A stretch of 64,000 bases of DNA from Klenkia brasiliensis (lineage in GTDB: Bacteria; Actinomycetota; Actinomycetes; Mycobacteriales; Geodermatophilaceae). The position numbers and the translations under genes are program-made. Numbering within the stretch: position 1 is the stretch's first letter; each line of letters starts with the position of its first letter. The DNA is taken from contig NZ_FNCF01000003.1 of the NCBI RefSeq assembly GCF_900100695.1, positions 62,001-126,000 on the forward strand, given 5' to 3'. This document shows, piece by piece, positions 1-8,560 of the stretch. The notes beneath the pieces are model-generated. The model saw only the letters and a program-made list of their open reading frames with translations. It was not told the DNA's origin and did no database searches.

Positions 1-481
1 GGGTGCCTGCCTCGGACAGGCCGATGCCCGGGTGCGCGATGCGGGCCACCACGGCCCAGGTTCGCTCGCGGTCGTCGGACACCACCACCGGCCGAGCGAG
101 GAGCGGACCGAACGGTGGTCCGTCGTGCGTGCGGATGCCCGACAGCACGCCAGGCAGGTCCGCCTCCTCGAGGTCCTCGACGCTCCCGGTCGCGGCTCGC
201 GCCTGCCAGGAGGTCCATCCGAGAACGGAGCCGATGAGACGGTGGCCGGCGTCCCAGGTCCAGCGGAGCGGGGTTCGACCGCGTACGGGGACTGCGAGGA
301 GGACGACGGCGGCCGCCCACAGCGGCGTCCAGGCTGCGGCAAGAGCCCAGCGCTGCGCACCCAGCGCCGCGAAGACGGGAATGCCGCTCGCGGCAGCGCC
401 CACCCAGGTGCCCACGCCCAGGCCACCGAACGTTGCTCCCCGGTCGACCGACCAGGAGCCGTAGCGGACCGGAGTGCTCAT
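1..481 (-). CDS. SCO6880-family conjugation protein, N-terminal part (runs off window)
   Basis: The frame opens with ATG at 481 and stays open to the window edge, so only about 160 N-terminal residues are visible. They start MSTPVRYGSWSVDRG, followed by two hydrophobic stretches (about residues 18-65) and a basic, Trp-rich linker. A short YGSW-type start, two membrane helices and then a cytosolic domain is the layout of the SCO6880 family, which sits next to VirB6-like genes in actinobacterial conjugative elements. The ATG overlaps the upstream TGA (ATGA), so translation is probably coupled. The role, a membrane part of the mating channel, is inferred from family and neighbours. The C-terminal two thirds cannot be judged here. 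Confidence 0.75.
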   Translation of the reverse strand, partial: MSTPVRYGSWSVDRGATFGGLGVGTWVGAAASGIPVFAALGAQRWALAAAWTPLWAAAVVLLAVPVRGRTPLRWTWDAGHRLIGSVLGWTSWQARAATGSVEDLEEADLPGVLSGIRTHDGPPFGPLLARPVVVSDDRERTWAVVARIAHPGIGLSEAGT

Positions 482-1842
482 GGCTTCTCCCCTGCCTCGT
501 CTGCGGAACTTGCTGCTGGCTGTCCCGGCGAGGCCGGGGCGGTCGCCGACCACACGTCGGGCCCCTGGGTGGAGGTCGACCGCACCTGGCCTCGATCCAG
601 CGAGGTTCCGGGTGCTTGGCCGCCCCCCGCGCCGGACGCCGCGGAGGAGCGCTGAGAACGCCGCTGACCGGAACCCGCCGGGTAACTCGGATGGCCGACC
701 CCGCTCGCACTCAGCACGTCGGCGGCCAGGTCGACCGTCCGGTGCGCCACCGCGGCAGCGACCCCGACGCCAGCGGCGGCGGCACCACCGACGGCGGTGG
801 CTGCGGCCCCCAGCCGTCCGACCGACTGCGCCTCGGCCGCGGCCTCACCGTGGGACCGACCATCGCCGGACGTGGCTGCCGCGGCACCGCTACCGCTGCT
901 CTGGCCGCCGCCGCGAGCAAGTCCGGGAAGCCCGCCGGCGTCGCTCCAGGATTGGCGAAGTGCCGATCCCGACGCCGTCCCGGGGTCGACGAAGGCCAAC
1001 AGCCTGAAGAGCACCAGAGGGCAGACGGCACCGATGGCCACCATGACCGCGCCGACGACGGCGGTGCCCGCGGCCTGGGCGGTGTCGTCCCCGCTGCCGG
1101 CCACCACGCCGGCCGACAGCTGGACACCTATGCCCAGCATCAGCGCCGCCGTCGGAGTGATGAGCAGGCTCGCGAAGAACCATCGCAGGCTCTTCCAGAA
1201 CCATGCCCGGGTGCTGTCGCTGAGCAGCCCACCCGCCGAGATGGGCGCGGTCGCGATCAGGATGATCAGCGCCGCCTCCCGGACGAGGGCGATGATCACG
1301 TAGAAGAACGCCGCCGGGATGACGAGCAGCAATGACGACAGCCCCAGGACCGTGGCCGCAGTCGCGTCGACGACGTCGCGCGGCCAGGAGTTGGCGGGGT
1401 CGACAGCGGCGAGGCTGTCGACGTCGAGCATCGCGGTGAGGATGCCGCGGGCCAGCTCTGCTGCGGCGAGGATGAATCCGCCAGCTGCGCCCAGGTAGCC
1501 GACCCAGACGAGGCCGAACTGCAGGACGCCGAGGACGATCCGGCCCAGCGAGCGACCGTCCCGTCGGACAAGGGCCAGGGTCAGCTGGACGAACATCATG
1601 ACGACGGCGACGCTCGCGCCCAGCCACAGCGTCGTCGGCAGCACAGCACCCATCGGGCCGGTCTCCGAGACGTCCGGCGTCGTCAGTGCGTCGATGACCC
1701 GGAAGGCGAGTCCCAGGAGCCAGAGACCTGCCGACCAGATGCTGACCATGGCCGCCGTCCAGACGTCGGCGATGGCCTCTGCCGCCAGGTCTCCCAGCCA
1801 CGTCATGGGGTTGAGGTCGATCGCGACGACGTCCTCACCCAC
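478..1842 (-). CDS. VirB6/TrbL-like multi-pass conjugation membrane protein
   Basis: About 454 residues. After a short N-terminus there are six or seven hydrophobic segments spread over residues 20-310, then a long Ala/Gly/Ser-rich, low-complexity tail that is probably cytosolic. This is the architecture of VirB6/TrbL-like channel proteins of actinobacterial conjugative systems, and the gene lies directly upstream of the SCO6880-family gene. I chose GTG at 1842 because it overlaps the end of the preceding gene by a few bases; an ATG at 1806 also lies just before the first helix. The frame stays open to an ATG at 1998, but that extension would overlap the upstream gene heavily and is Pro/Ser-rich. 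Confidence 0.65.
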   Translation of the reverse strand: MGEDVVAIDLNPMTWLGDLAAEAIADVWTAAMVSIWSAGLWLLGLAFRVIDALTTPDVSETGPMGAVLPTTLWLGASVAVVMMFVQLTLALVRRDGRSLGRIVLGVLQFGLVWVGYLGAAGGFILAAAELARGILTAMLDVDSLAAVDPANSWPRDVVDATAATVLGLSSLLLVIPAAFFYVIIALVREAALIILIATAPISAGGLLSDSTRAWFWKSLRWFFASLLITPTAALMLGIGVQLSAGVVAGSGDDTAQAAGTAVVGAVMVAIGAVCPLVLFRLLAFVDPGTASGSALRQSWSDAGGLPGLARGGGQSSGSGAAAATSGDGRSHGEAAAEAQSVGRLGAAATAVGGAAAAGVGVAAAVAHRTVDLAADVLSASGVGHPSYPAGSGQRRSQRSSAASGAGGGQAPGTSLDRGQVRSTSTQGPDVWSATAPASPGQPAASSADEAGEKP

Positions 1843-2659
1843 GGTCGAGGTCCCGGTAGCCGACGGAGATGGCGAGATCGGTGTCCGGCCAGACGGACGG
1901 TGGTTGCGCGGGTTCCGCGCCGGGCCCGATGAGCCACCGGTCGGTGGACCAGACCATCCGCTGGCAGTCCGCAACGGCTCCCCGAGCGGTCTGGTCAAGG
2001 GTGACGTCGAGCTCGAAGTCGACGCACGGGACGACGAAGTCGGTGCCGACCGTCCCCTTGATCAATCCCATCAGCGGGGTCAGGACGATCGCGAGACGGG
2101 CGGACCCGCCGCCGGACACCCCGGCGCTGTCGAACAGGGTGGCCATGGCGTGGACCACCGACCAGCTCGTCGTCGACGGCCCGCCCGGTAGGGCCCAGGC
2201 CCGGATGACCTCCCTGGCCCCGCTCAGCGAACCGGACTCGAACGCGACCTGGTTGATCGCGGCGAGCTGTGCCAGGGCTCCTTCAGGGGTGGCGGGGAAC
2301 CCGCTCGGCACGCTTGCCGGGCCCAAGGTGGTCGGGGCGGGCAGCACGATGGCCGGTCCGGGGTCGAGTGTGGACACCGGGCCCGGACGAGCCGCCGAGG
2401 CATCCACCGAAAGCATCGGCCGATTGCTCAGCTCGTCCCGGGCGGTCTCCGGGTCCAGAGCGGTTGCTGGCTCGGGGGTGGCCCGCACCTCGGTGCTGGT
2501 CCCGGTCGGCGACGAGGAGTCAGTGACGACGGCTCGGAACAGGCCCACGGCAGCGATCCCTGCGACGAGGACGATTGACACGCCGGCGGCAGCGAGGAGC
2601 GCCAGCAATCGTCGGCGACTCCAGCCGGTGCGGGTCGAACGAGCCGCTTGGCGGGCCAT
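1835..2659 (-). CDS. single-pass membrane protein of the conjugation module
   Basis: A 274-residue protein with a basic N-terminus (MARQAARSTRTGWSRRR), one transmembrane helix at about residues 19-40 and an extracytoplasmic domain. Its start overlaps the preceding stop as TGATG. The topology, a short cytosolic tail, one helix and a soluble outer domain, resembles VirB8/TcpC-like assembly factors of conjugation systems, but I see no motif that proves that family, so the assignment is positional. The longer frame upstream of this ATG is Arg/Pro-rich, lies antisense-like over neighbouring genes and was not used. Confidence 0.6.
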   Translation of the reverse strand: MARQAARSTRTGWSRRRLLALLAAAGVSIVLVAGIAAVGLFRAVVTDSSSPTGTSTEVRATPEPATALDPETARDELSNRPMLSVDASAARPGPVSTLDPGPAIVLPAPTTLGPASVPSGFPATPEGALAQLAAINQVAFESGSLSGAREVIRAWALPGGPSTTSWSVVHAMATLFDSAGVSGGGSARLAIVLTPLMGLIKGTVGTDFVVPCVDFELDVTLDQTARGAVADCQRMVWSTDRWLIGPGAEPAQPPSVWPDTDLAISVGYRDLDRG

Positions 2660-2949
2660 CAGCAGCCCGTCCCGACGATCGACTGCACGATGACGTAGCC
2701 GACGACGTAGAGGATCGCGCCGACGACGCAGATGAGGATCCCGTCCATGCCGAGGCGCGCCCCGCGCGGATGGTGGGTGGCCCGGCCCCAGATGAGCATG
2801 CCGACGCTGGCGAAGAAGCAGATGGCCAGCACCGCCAGGACTGCCCACTTGACCCAGCTCGTGATCTGGTCGGCGTAGACCTGGACGCCGGGAGGAGCCG
2901 CCGGGCAGACGGCCGCCTCCAGCACAAGGTCGGCGAGTCGGGGCCTCAC
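2659..2949 (-). CDS. small two-helix membrane protein in conjugation module
   Basis: A 96-residue protein with two hydrophobic helices (about residues 30-54 and 66-90) separated by a short basic loop (GRATHHPRGAR). Start is GTG at 2949, overlapping the upstream TGA as GTGA; its own TGA overlaps the next ATG. Size and hairpin topology resemble VirB2/TrbC-type pilin-like subunits or small accessory proteins in actinobacterial conjugation operons. I cannot choose between these from sequence alone. Confidence 0.6.
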   Translation of the reverse strand: MRPRLADLVLEAAVCPAAPPGVQVYADQITSWVKWAVLAVLAICFFASVGMLIWGRATHHPRGARLGMDGILICVVGAILYVVGYVIVQSIVGTGC

Positions 2950-3821
2950 CGGTCACCCCGCCCCGCGGCGCGGCCGTCCACGGCGAGAAGGCGTCGGGCG
3001 GTGTCGATCGACGACAGGAGCTGGGCTCCGGCTGCGACGACCGGACGCGGTAGTGGTCGGTCCGTCAGCCCGATGACGTCGAGCCGTGAATCCCACGGCA
3101 CGTTCACGACGAGCGCAGTGTCCTGGAGAGCGGTGAGTCGCGGTCCGACCGAGGCCCGCACCTCGCGTGCCCACCCGTGCGGTCCGACAGCGGCGACCAG
3201 CAGGGGGCGGCCGGCGAGCTCCTCGAGCCGTTGCTCGACCAACCGGACGCCGGGCACATTGGCCCGGCACACGACGATGGTCGGGATCGCCCTCGCGGTG
3301 GTCCTCTCCGTACAGCCGAGGTCCAGCACCGTCAGCTCGTCGTCGACGACCCCGCTCGGCACGACGGTCGACTCCCCGTGGAAGAACGCGCGGCGCTCGA
3401 TGACGATCGACGTGCGTCGTCCCCTGCGCCAGGTACCGGTCGGGTCCGTACCGAGCTCGACAGCTGCAGCCGCGACCAGACCGGACCGGCCAGGAGAAGC
3501 CGGATCAAGGAGATGGACGGACTGGCCGGACGCCGCCGCCGCATCGGCCAGTGCGAGAGCAACCGTCGACGAGCCGGCACCGGGGTGACCGGCGATGACC
3601 GACACCTGACGAGCCGCATCGGACCTGTCCGGCGCCGGGGTGACGTCCTCACCGGGCTGTGCCTCGCCCGTGTCACCCCCGGCGGTGCGCGCCTGCCGCC
3701 CAAGCAGGTGGCGCATGACGTGCTGCACGTCGGCCACCGACAGTGGCCCGACAGGCTGCTCCTCGACACCGAGGACGCGACCGACCGTCACCGGTCCCCC
3801 GGCTGCTGCACCCGCGTTCAC
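2946..3821 (-). CDS. MinD/ParA-like P-loop protein of conjugation module
   Basis: A 291-residue protein. After a disordered acidic N-terminus there is a deviant Walker A motif, GHPGAGSSTVA, at about residues 78-88, followed by a domain with hydrophobic beta-strand repeats (TVLDLG at the Walker B position, LLVAAVGPHG). The Lys normally found in Walker A is replaced, so ATPase activity is uncertain. Family members are common between the regulator and membrane genes of actinobacterial conjugative elements and could act in DNA or complex positioning; this is inference from context. Coupled by 4-nt overlaps on both sides. Confidence 0.6.
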   Translation of the reverse strand: MNAGAAAGGPVTVGRVLGVEEQPVGPLSVADVQHVMRHLLGRQARTAGGDTGEAQPGEDVTPAPDRSDAARQVSVIAGHPGAGSSTVALALADAAAASGQSVHLLDPASPGRSGLVAAAAVELGTDPTGTWRRGRRTSIVIERRAFFHGESTVVPSGVVDDELTVLDLGCTERTTARAIPTIVVCRANVPGVRLVEQRLEELAGRPLLVAAVGPHGWAREVRASVGPRLTALQDTALVVNVPWDSRLDVIGLTDRPLPRPVVAAGAQLLSSIDTARRLLAVDGRAAGRGDR

Positions 3822-4576
3822 GCGACCGATGCCAGGTAGTCACGGGCGACGAGCCGCAGGGTCTCCAACGTGCGGCGCCGACGCCGGTATAGCGTTCGGG
3901 TGGAGATGCCGTGCTGCGCCGCCACGATGGCGTCGCCACCGGACGGGTGCAGGTGCCGGGCACGCTCGGTCGCGATCAGCAGCTCGAGCTCACGGGGGTC
4001 GATGCCGGACCGCACCGCGCACTGCAGCAGCTCGACGACGTCGACGTCGTCCGACTCAGGCTCCGGCACCGCAGGCTGCAGCCTGGTGATGTCCCCGTCC
4101 ACGGTGAGCACCTCCGCGCGCTCTGGGTGACGGCGGTTCCTCGGGCGCAGCTCGGCAAGGACGGCGTGCCTGGTGTCGTGCCGCAGGTTCGCGGCGATCG
4201 ACCGGGGCCGGCGCTGCCACGGGTACCGCCGGATCTGGCAGGCCAGCTCTCCCGTGACGACGGCGAGGATGTCCGGGCTCAGGTCCCGCAGCTGGCGGAC
4301 CGTGACCCAGACCAAACCGCTCAGCAGGTGGAGCAACAAGGCGAGCGCGTCGTCGTCGGCGCCGTTGTCCGCCGCGGCCAGCCTCACCAGCGCCGCGAGG
4401 ACCGCGTCGCCCCGCTCGTGGTCGCTGGTGACCGCACAGGCCTGGACGACGTCGGCCACGGTGGGGGTGCCCAGCAGCGCGGGCTCGGACTCCGCCCAGC
4501 GCACGAGGGTGCGGCTGTCGTCAATGCGGACGACGAGCGCCGGCCAACTGCCGACGATCGTGGGGTCGTGGAACAT
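3818..4576 (-). CDS. HTH regulator, sigma-region-4-like C-terminus
   Basis: A 252-residue soluble protein. The C-terminal end carries a helix-turn-helix (about residues 212-238: IVAAQHGISTRTLYRRRRR) resembling sigma-factor region 4 or LuxR-type HTH. The first 200 residues are mostly helical and unrecognised. It is the promoter-proximal gene of the left-hand operon and is preceded by the GTCACCCC box cluster at 4637-4722, so autoregulation or control of transfer is a reasonable inference. No classical sigma region 2 is present, so I do not call it a sigma factor. Confidence 0.6.
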   Translation of the reverse strand: MFHDPTIVGSWPALVVRIDDSRTLVRWAESEPALLGTPTVADVVQACAVTSDHERGDAVLAALVRLAAADNGADDDALALLLHLLSGLVWVTVRQLRDLSPDILAVVTGELACQIRRYPWQRRPRSIAANLRHDTRHAVLAELRPRNRRHPERAEVLTVDGDITRLQPAVPEPESDDVDVVELLQCAVRSGIDPRELELLIATERARHLHPSGGDAIVAAQHGISTRTLYRRRRRTLETLRLVARDYLASVA

Positions 4577-4636
4577 GCAGGTGCCTCCGGCATCAGTGGG
4601 ATGCCGAGGACGCTCCGGGGAGACGTTCGAGCAAAC

Positions 4637-4722
4637 GTCACCCCGAAGGCGCCGACGTCAGCGTCCGGCCGCCGTCACCCCCGGGCGGTCCAGGGGTGAC
4701 ACATGCTCCGCCCGGGGGTGAC
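4637..4722. promoter_or_regulatory. cluster of four GTCACCCC/GGGGTGAC boxes
   Basis: Within the 176-bp gap between two minus-strand genes the octamer GTCACCCC occurs at 4637-4644 and 4674-4681, and its reverse complement GGGGTGAC at 4693-4700 and 4715-4722. The two middle copies form an inverted repeat with an 11-base spacer. Four copies in under 100 bp looks like an operator array for a dimeric regulator, possibly the HTH protein encoded immediately downstream. Confidence 0.5.
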
Positions 4723-4752
4723 GTGCACCGGTGATGTCTCCGACTTGGAGGA

Positions 4753-5085
4753 TCAGCCGCCGGAAGCGCGATCGCCGGTCCGTTGCACTGCGCCCTGCCA
4801 CACCCAGCAGCGCAGCGTGTCGCCGCCGACCTCGACCTCCACCCCGACGGCGTCCTCGGTCCACCGCCTGACGCGGACCCGGCACCTGATGTCGGCGTCA
4901 CCGAACCGCAGCCACGCCAGGCCCCACATCGATCCCCGCTCCGGTGCGATCGAGACGGCCCGAGACCCCAGCTCCAGCTGCTCGTCAGTCAAGCTGTGCA
5001 GCGGACCCCGGCTACGTGCCTCCAGCAGCTGACGCTCCTGCCCGCGCCGAGCACCGGCGTCGGGGTAGCGACGGTTGGTCCCCAT
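4753..5085 (-). CDS. small conserved-type hypothetical protein of actinobacterial mobile elements
   Basis: A 110-residue protein starting MGTNRRYPDAG with a basic N-terminus, followed by a mixed alpha/beta region rich in Val, Arg and Trp (RCRVRVRRWTEDAVGVEVEV). Proteins beginning MGTNRRY are, as I recall, common small open reading frames at the edge of actinobacterial conjugative elements. I know no function. It is separated from the downstream operon by the octamer-box region, so it may be transcribed independently. Confidence 0.5.
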   Translation of the reverse strand: MGTNRRYPDAGARRGQERQLLEARSRGPLHSLTDEQLELGSRAVSIAPERGSMWGLAWLRFGDADIRCRVRVRRWTEDAVGVEVEVGGDTLRCWVWQGAVQRTGDRASGG

Positions 5086-5281
5086 CGCTCAACTGTCGCA
5101 CATACGTTCGAATCTGCGGCCCAAGAAGTGCACGGGCATGCCGGCGTGGCAGGGCAAGTCGTAGGTTCACAAGCTGACGACGGGTGGTTTCTGGGCCGTT
5201 GATTTCGGCACGGGTTTTGGTCCGCAGACGTCCATCACAACCTGCGCATTCCTCGAACCGGTCGAACGTTCGGACGAAGGC

Positions 5282-5338
5282 TCACAAACGGGGGTTTGTG
5301 AACCGCTCGTACGACGACGTGCCCATCTACCAGATGGG
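5282..5338. promoter_or_regulatory. two short palindromes upstream of the mobile-element genes
   Basis: TCACAAAC and GTTTGTGA (5282-5289 and 5294-5301) form an 8-bp inverted repeat around GGGG, and CCCATCT/AGATGGG (5322-5328 and 5332-5338) forms a second around three bases. A related TTCACAA sits near 5167. Neither has a T-run, so they look more like protein-binding sites than terminators. Confidence 0.35.
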
Positions 5339-5361
5339 TGGCCAGCAGGGGGTGCGGTCAG

Positions 5362-5760
5362 TCAGGCGGGCCGGTTGCGATCGACGGCAAGTGCGCCTCG
5401 TTTAGCAGCGATGATGACCGCAGTCGCGGCGAACAGCTGCCATGCGACCAGCGCGTAGACGGCGCCGCGTTCCCACACGCCGTCATCGAAGATGACCGCG
5501 GTGCCGGTGGCGATGTTGGCTGCCAGTAGAGCGGTCGAGAGCAGACCGGCGATGCCGAGGCCCGCGCTGATGACGGTGAACAGCCGTGGCAGGCCCAGCG
5601 CTGAGGCGCGCCTCGCGACAACGGTGGACAGGCCGTTGCCAGCGAAGATTGCGGCGACAGCGCCCAGGATGTGGAGGATTGCCGTTCCGTTCTCTACGGC
5701 TTCCTGGCTTCCGTGGAAGGTGCCCACGAACACCATGCCGGCACCGCAGACCGTTCCGAG
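5362..5760 (-). pseudogene. DUF998-type membrane protein, C-terminal remnant
   Basis: About 124-133 residues with four hydrophobic helices and the segment LGTVCGAGMVFVGTFHGS, which resembles the centre and C-terminus of DUF998 integral membrane proteins. The N-terminal half is missing: upstream of about 5760 the homology stops and an unrelated esterase fragment begins on the other strand. An ATG at 5736 could still give a short product, but the family is normally considerably longer, so I treat it as a truncated gene. Confidence 0.5.
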
Positions 5761-5762
5761 AG

Positions 5763-6002
5763 GAAGCGAACATCCTCGACCACGTCACCGCTGACTTCCC
5801 GCCGACCTTCATCGCCGACGGCAACACCGGGACGTTCCCCGATCAGGCCAGGGACCTGGCTGATGAACTGAACCGACTGGGCGTGGAGAACGAGGCCTTC
5901 CTGCCCACCCGGGAGCAGGCGGTTCTTGGGCACGGGTTCATGGCTGCAGCAACGCGACCGCCCAGAAAGCGCCCGGGACACCCGGGACAGCATCGTCGCT
6001 GA
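5763..6002 (+). pseudogene. alpha/beta hydrolase (esterase) C-terminal remnant
   Basis: The frame reads NILDHVTADFPPTFIADGN and later LADELNRLGVENEAF, ending near GHGFM. This is the C-terminal part of a lipase/esterase of the HSL-like alpha/beta-hydrolase type: the PPTFI..G.. strand before the catalytic Asp position and the final H of GHGF at the catalytic His position. No nucleophile domain precedes it, because the DUF998 remnant abuts at about 5760. A remnant only. Confidence 0.5.
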
Positions 6003-6398
6003 TCGGTCCTGACCCGACGTCAGCGGCGACGAGCGCCCGGCCGGCTCTACCTGCCCGCCTCGACCAGACCGCCCAGGTCAACCATGCCCGGGGTTCAGTC
6101 GGTGCAGCAGACCCGTCACCTGGTCACCGGGTTCAATGTGTCCGCCTTCGACCCCTCGTCTACGCAGGTGCGCCCGTCAAGATCCTCAGCAGCCGTCGCA
6201 TGGCGGGGTGGTCCACCCGAGCCCTGTAGCCGCTGTTTGGTAGCAGTGTGCAGTGCACCGTCGACACGGGCTCCCGCTGACTGCCTCATTGGGGCGAACT
6301 CTGCGATGGGCCTCACCAGCAGGAAGCGGACCCCGCAACTGCCCTCACCCGGCGCAGGAGACAGCCTGCCGGTGGGCCAACAAACCGGCTGGGTCGGG
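6003..6398. other. no convincing gene
   Basis: I see no reading frame here with recognisable protein character. The only structured item is a 23-base sequence at 6279-6301 that recurs, diverged, at 6841-6863 on the other side of the SMR gene. Confidence 0.4.
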
Positions 6399-6734
6399 TC
6401 AGGTCTCGGTACTGGCGCCCATCTCCAGCGCGAGCACTCCGATGACGATGAGCGCCATACCCAGAATCTGGATGGCCGTCAGGCGTTCGTTCAGGAAGAC
6501 GGCTCCGATGACGGAGATGACAACAATCGCCACTGCCGACCACAGGGCGTAGACGACGGCAACATTCAGCCCCCGTTTCAGCACGTGAGACAGTAGAAAG
6601 AAGGACAACGCATAGCCCACGATCACCAATAGGCTGGGCAGCAGGCGCGTGAAGCCCTCGGTGACTCTTAGGAACAAGGTGGCCACGATCTCGACCGTGA
6701 TGGCCAGCGCGAGAAGACCGTAGGTCACCATCAA
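6399..6734 (-). CDS. SMR-family multidrug/cation efflux protein (EmrE/QacE type)
   Basis: A 111-residue protein with four transmembrane helices, the family's normal size. The conserved membrane-embedded Glu of helix 1 is present (LAITVEIVATLFLRVTEGFTR), as are the YALWSAVAIVVIS motif of helix 3 and the NERLT loop. SMR proteins work as dual-topology dimers that exchange protons for cationic compounds; the substrate here is unknown. It is the only intact gene in a stretch of broken fragments and is flanked by imperfect 23-bp direct repeats. Start is ATG 6734; ATG 6731 is equally possible. Confidence 0.85.
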   Translation of the reverse strand: MMVTYGLLALAITVEIVATLFLRVTEGFTRLLPSLLVIVGYALSFFLLSHVLKRGLNVAVVYALWSAVAIVVISVIGAVFLNERLTAIQILGMALIVIGVLALEMGASTET

Positions 6735-7189
6735 CGCCCTCAGTCCCTCTCCGTTGCCTCACAGCCAACACTTTGGCCAGGTCGAACGTAGGACGTGATG
6801 CAAAGCCAGACTTTGACGTTGTCCGCCTAAAACGGCAACGGATTGTCTCATCGGCGCAAGCTCAGGCGTCACGATCAGCCCAGGTGTTGGTCCTGCCGTC
6901 GATGCACTGCTCCGCACCCCGCCTGTCTGCCCCCCCGTGCACGACGGCGTGCCCGATTCCGGGCAATGCATGCCTGATTTGGTCGGATGTGGCATAGGCC
7001 TGGCCGGCGTTCTGTCGCTAGCGTTCCACTGCAGAGGCCACCGACCGCCTCGTCCTTACTGTGGTTGCGCTGCCCACGCAGGGCCTAACGAGCCAGGTAG
7101 GCGGCCCTGCGCGGCACACCGTCACCAGCTCCGCAGCCGACGCAGGCTGTCGGTTCCCGAACCCGCCGGGTGGACGCGAGGAGCGTGCG
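6735..7189. other. no convincing gene
   Basis: No reading frame resembles a known protein. The stretch holds the second copy (6841-6863) of the 23-base repeat flanking the SMR gene. Confidence 0.4.
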
Positions 7190-7273
7190 ATGGACGACGA
7201 CCGTCATCAACTGTCCATGACCATTCTCATGACCCCGCACATGTCGAATTCCGCCGGCGACGTCCATGGCGGG
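7190..7273 (+). pseudogene. acyl-CoA thioesterase (hotdog), N-terminal stub
   Basis: An ATG with a GAGGAG ribosome site eight bases upstream begins 28 residues ending MTPHMSNSAGDVHGG. This is the N-terminal strand and the GDVHGG motif at the start of the central helix of acyl-CoA thioesterases of the hotdog fold. After HGG the frame becomes Arg-rich and unrelated, so the remaining catalytic core is deleted. Confidence 0.5.
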
Positions 7274-8017
7274 GGACGGCGGAGGAGGTGCGTGGAAACC
7301 GGGCCGCTGAGCGGCGCCTCGAGCTGCGCCACACCATTGCGCGGGCTACCGAGGAAATCCGGTCTTCTCCTGCAGGGGGCTTGACGTGAGCCCGCATTGA
7401 TTCAAGCAGGGCAGCAATTCTGCGACGCTAGCTGCGTTGCTGGCCCCTCGCCGGAGCGATCGGCCGTCGCTCGCCTCCCTCGGACAGAATCAGTGACGGT
7501 TACCCGGACAGGTCGGCATGGAGTGCTAGGAGCGCCGAACTGAGATAGCAGTAACCGGGGCGCGAATCAGCGCTCGGGACGCGCACGACAGCAGACACGG
7601 AGATGAACGACATGACGCACAGCCTGGTTCCGATCGACGACGCCGATGATGGTCGCTCTCATGGCAGCGGCGGACCCGCTGATGATGGGGCGAATACCGC
7701 GGAGGTCCTGAGCGATGGTGCCGGCGAGGCCGGCGAGGCCGGCGAGGACGACTCGCCCCGTGACCGTCCTGACAGCTCGAGCTGACGGGCAGGTTTTCCG
7801 GCTCGACACCAGGTGCATCGGCCGCCGGTGACGTGCGCATCGTGCTCCTCACGCCGCTGGGGACACCGCCGCATCTTCCCGACAGCCAGTTACCAGCGCC
7901 GCAGGACCCCCGTCTGCACCGATTGCTCAGCTGCGCACACCGAGGCGCGGTGTGTAGTGGTGGACTGGCAGATCGTCGGCGGCTTGATCAAAGGCCTCGG
8001 GTCGTCAAGCCGTCCAG
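7274..8017. other. no convincing gene; short GCCGGCGAG repeat
   Basis: I find no supported gene. A plus-strand frame at 7603-7785 encodes an acidic 60-residue peptide without features. Three tandem copies of GCCGGCGAG lie near 7720-7748. Confidence 0.4.
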
Positions 8018-8057
8018 CTGACCAGGCAGGACGCATCTTGGCCTCCTGCCTGGTCAG
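8018..8057 (-). terminator. 14-bp inverted repeat at the end of the chemotaxis-receptor remnant
   Basis: CTGACCAGGCAGGA (8018-8031) pairs perfectly with TCCTGCCTGGTCAG (8044-8057) around a 12-base loop. The stem includes the stop codon of the minus-strand receptor remnant, fitting a terminator inherited with the gene end. Confidence 0.5.
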
Positions 8058-8445
8058 TAGGTGAAGGTGCTGACAGTTGTGCGCAGGTCGGCGGCCATGC
8101 GGGCAAGTTCATCGACGGCGACTCGGCTTTGACTGAGGGTCTGCGTGGTGGTGCCGGCAGCAGTGGAAACCCCGGTGATGTTGGCGGCGATCTCCGTCGT
8201 GCCGCCCGCGGCCTCGGCGACGCTGCGCGACATCTCGTTGGTGGTGGCGGTCTGCTCCTCCACCGCCGAGGCGATCGTGAGCTGGTAGTCATTGATCTGA
8301 CCGATCACCTCGCTGATGCGCCCGATCGCGGCCACTGCACCACCGGTGTCGGCCTGGATCGTCTCCACCCGGCGGGCGATGTCCTCGGTGGCGCGGGCGG
8401 TCTCCTGGGCCAGTTCCTTGACCTCGTTGGCCACGACGGCGGGTC
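8054..8445 (-). pseudogene. methyl-accepting chemotaxis protein, C-terminal signalling remnant
   Basis: About 128 residues of a coiled-coil receptor tail: VVANEVKELAQETARATEDI followed by EEQTATTNEMSRSVAEAA are the post-hairpin C-terminal helix repeats of MCP signalling domains. Sensor domain, membrane helices, HAMP and hairpin tip are missing, and homology stops abruptly at about 8445. The in-frame GTG at 8434 is internal to the family sequence and not a native start. Confidence 0.75.
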
Positions 8446-8560
8446 CGCTATCGGGAACGGCGGGGACCAGCAGCGCTTGGGCAACCCGACCATGGCCGGC
8501 ACCAGGTCACAGTTGCCTTCTCGGGGGGATGCCTAGGTGCGGCTTGGGGCAGGTGCCCCG

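Noticed and set aside
6116-6316. minus-strand frame whose EFAPMRQS text recurs as ELAPMRQS at 6759-6995
   Set aside because: The shared text comes from the 23-bp DNA repeat; the rest of both frames has no protein character.
7603-7785. 60-residue acidic plus-strand frame with an upstream AGATGA
   Set aside because: No protein family, repeats in the DNA (GCCGGCGAG) explain the composition, and it lies in a region of gene debris.
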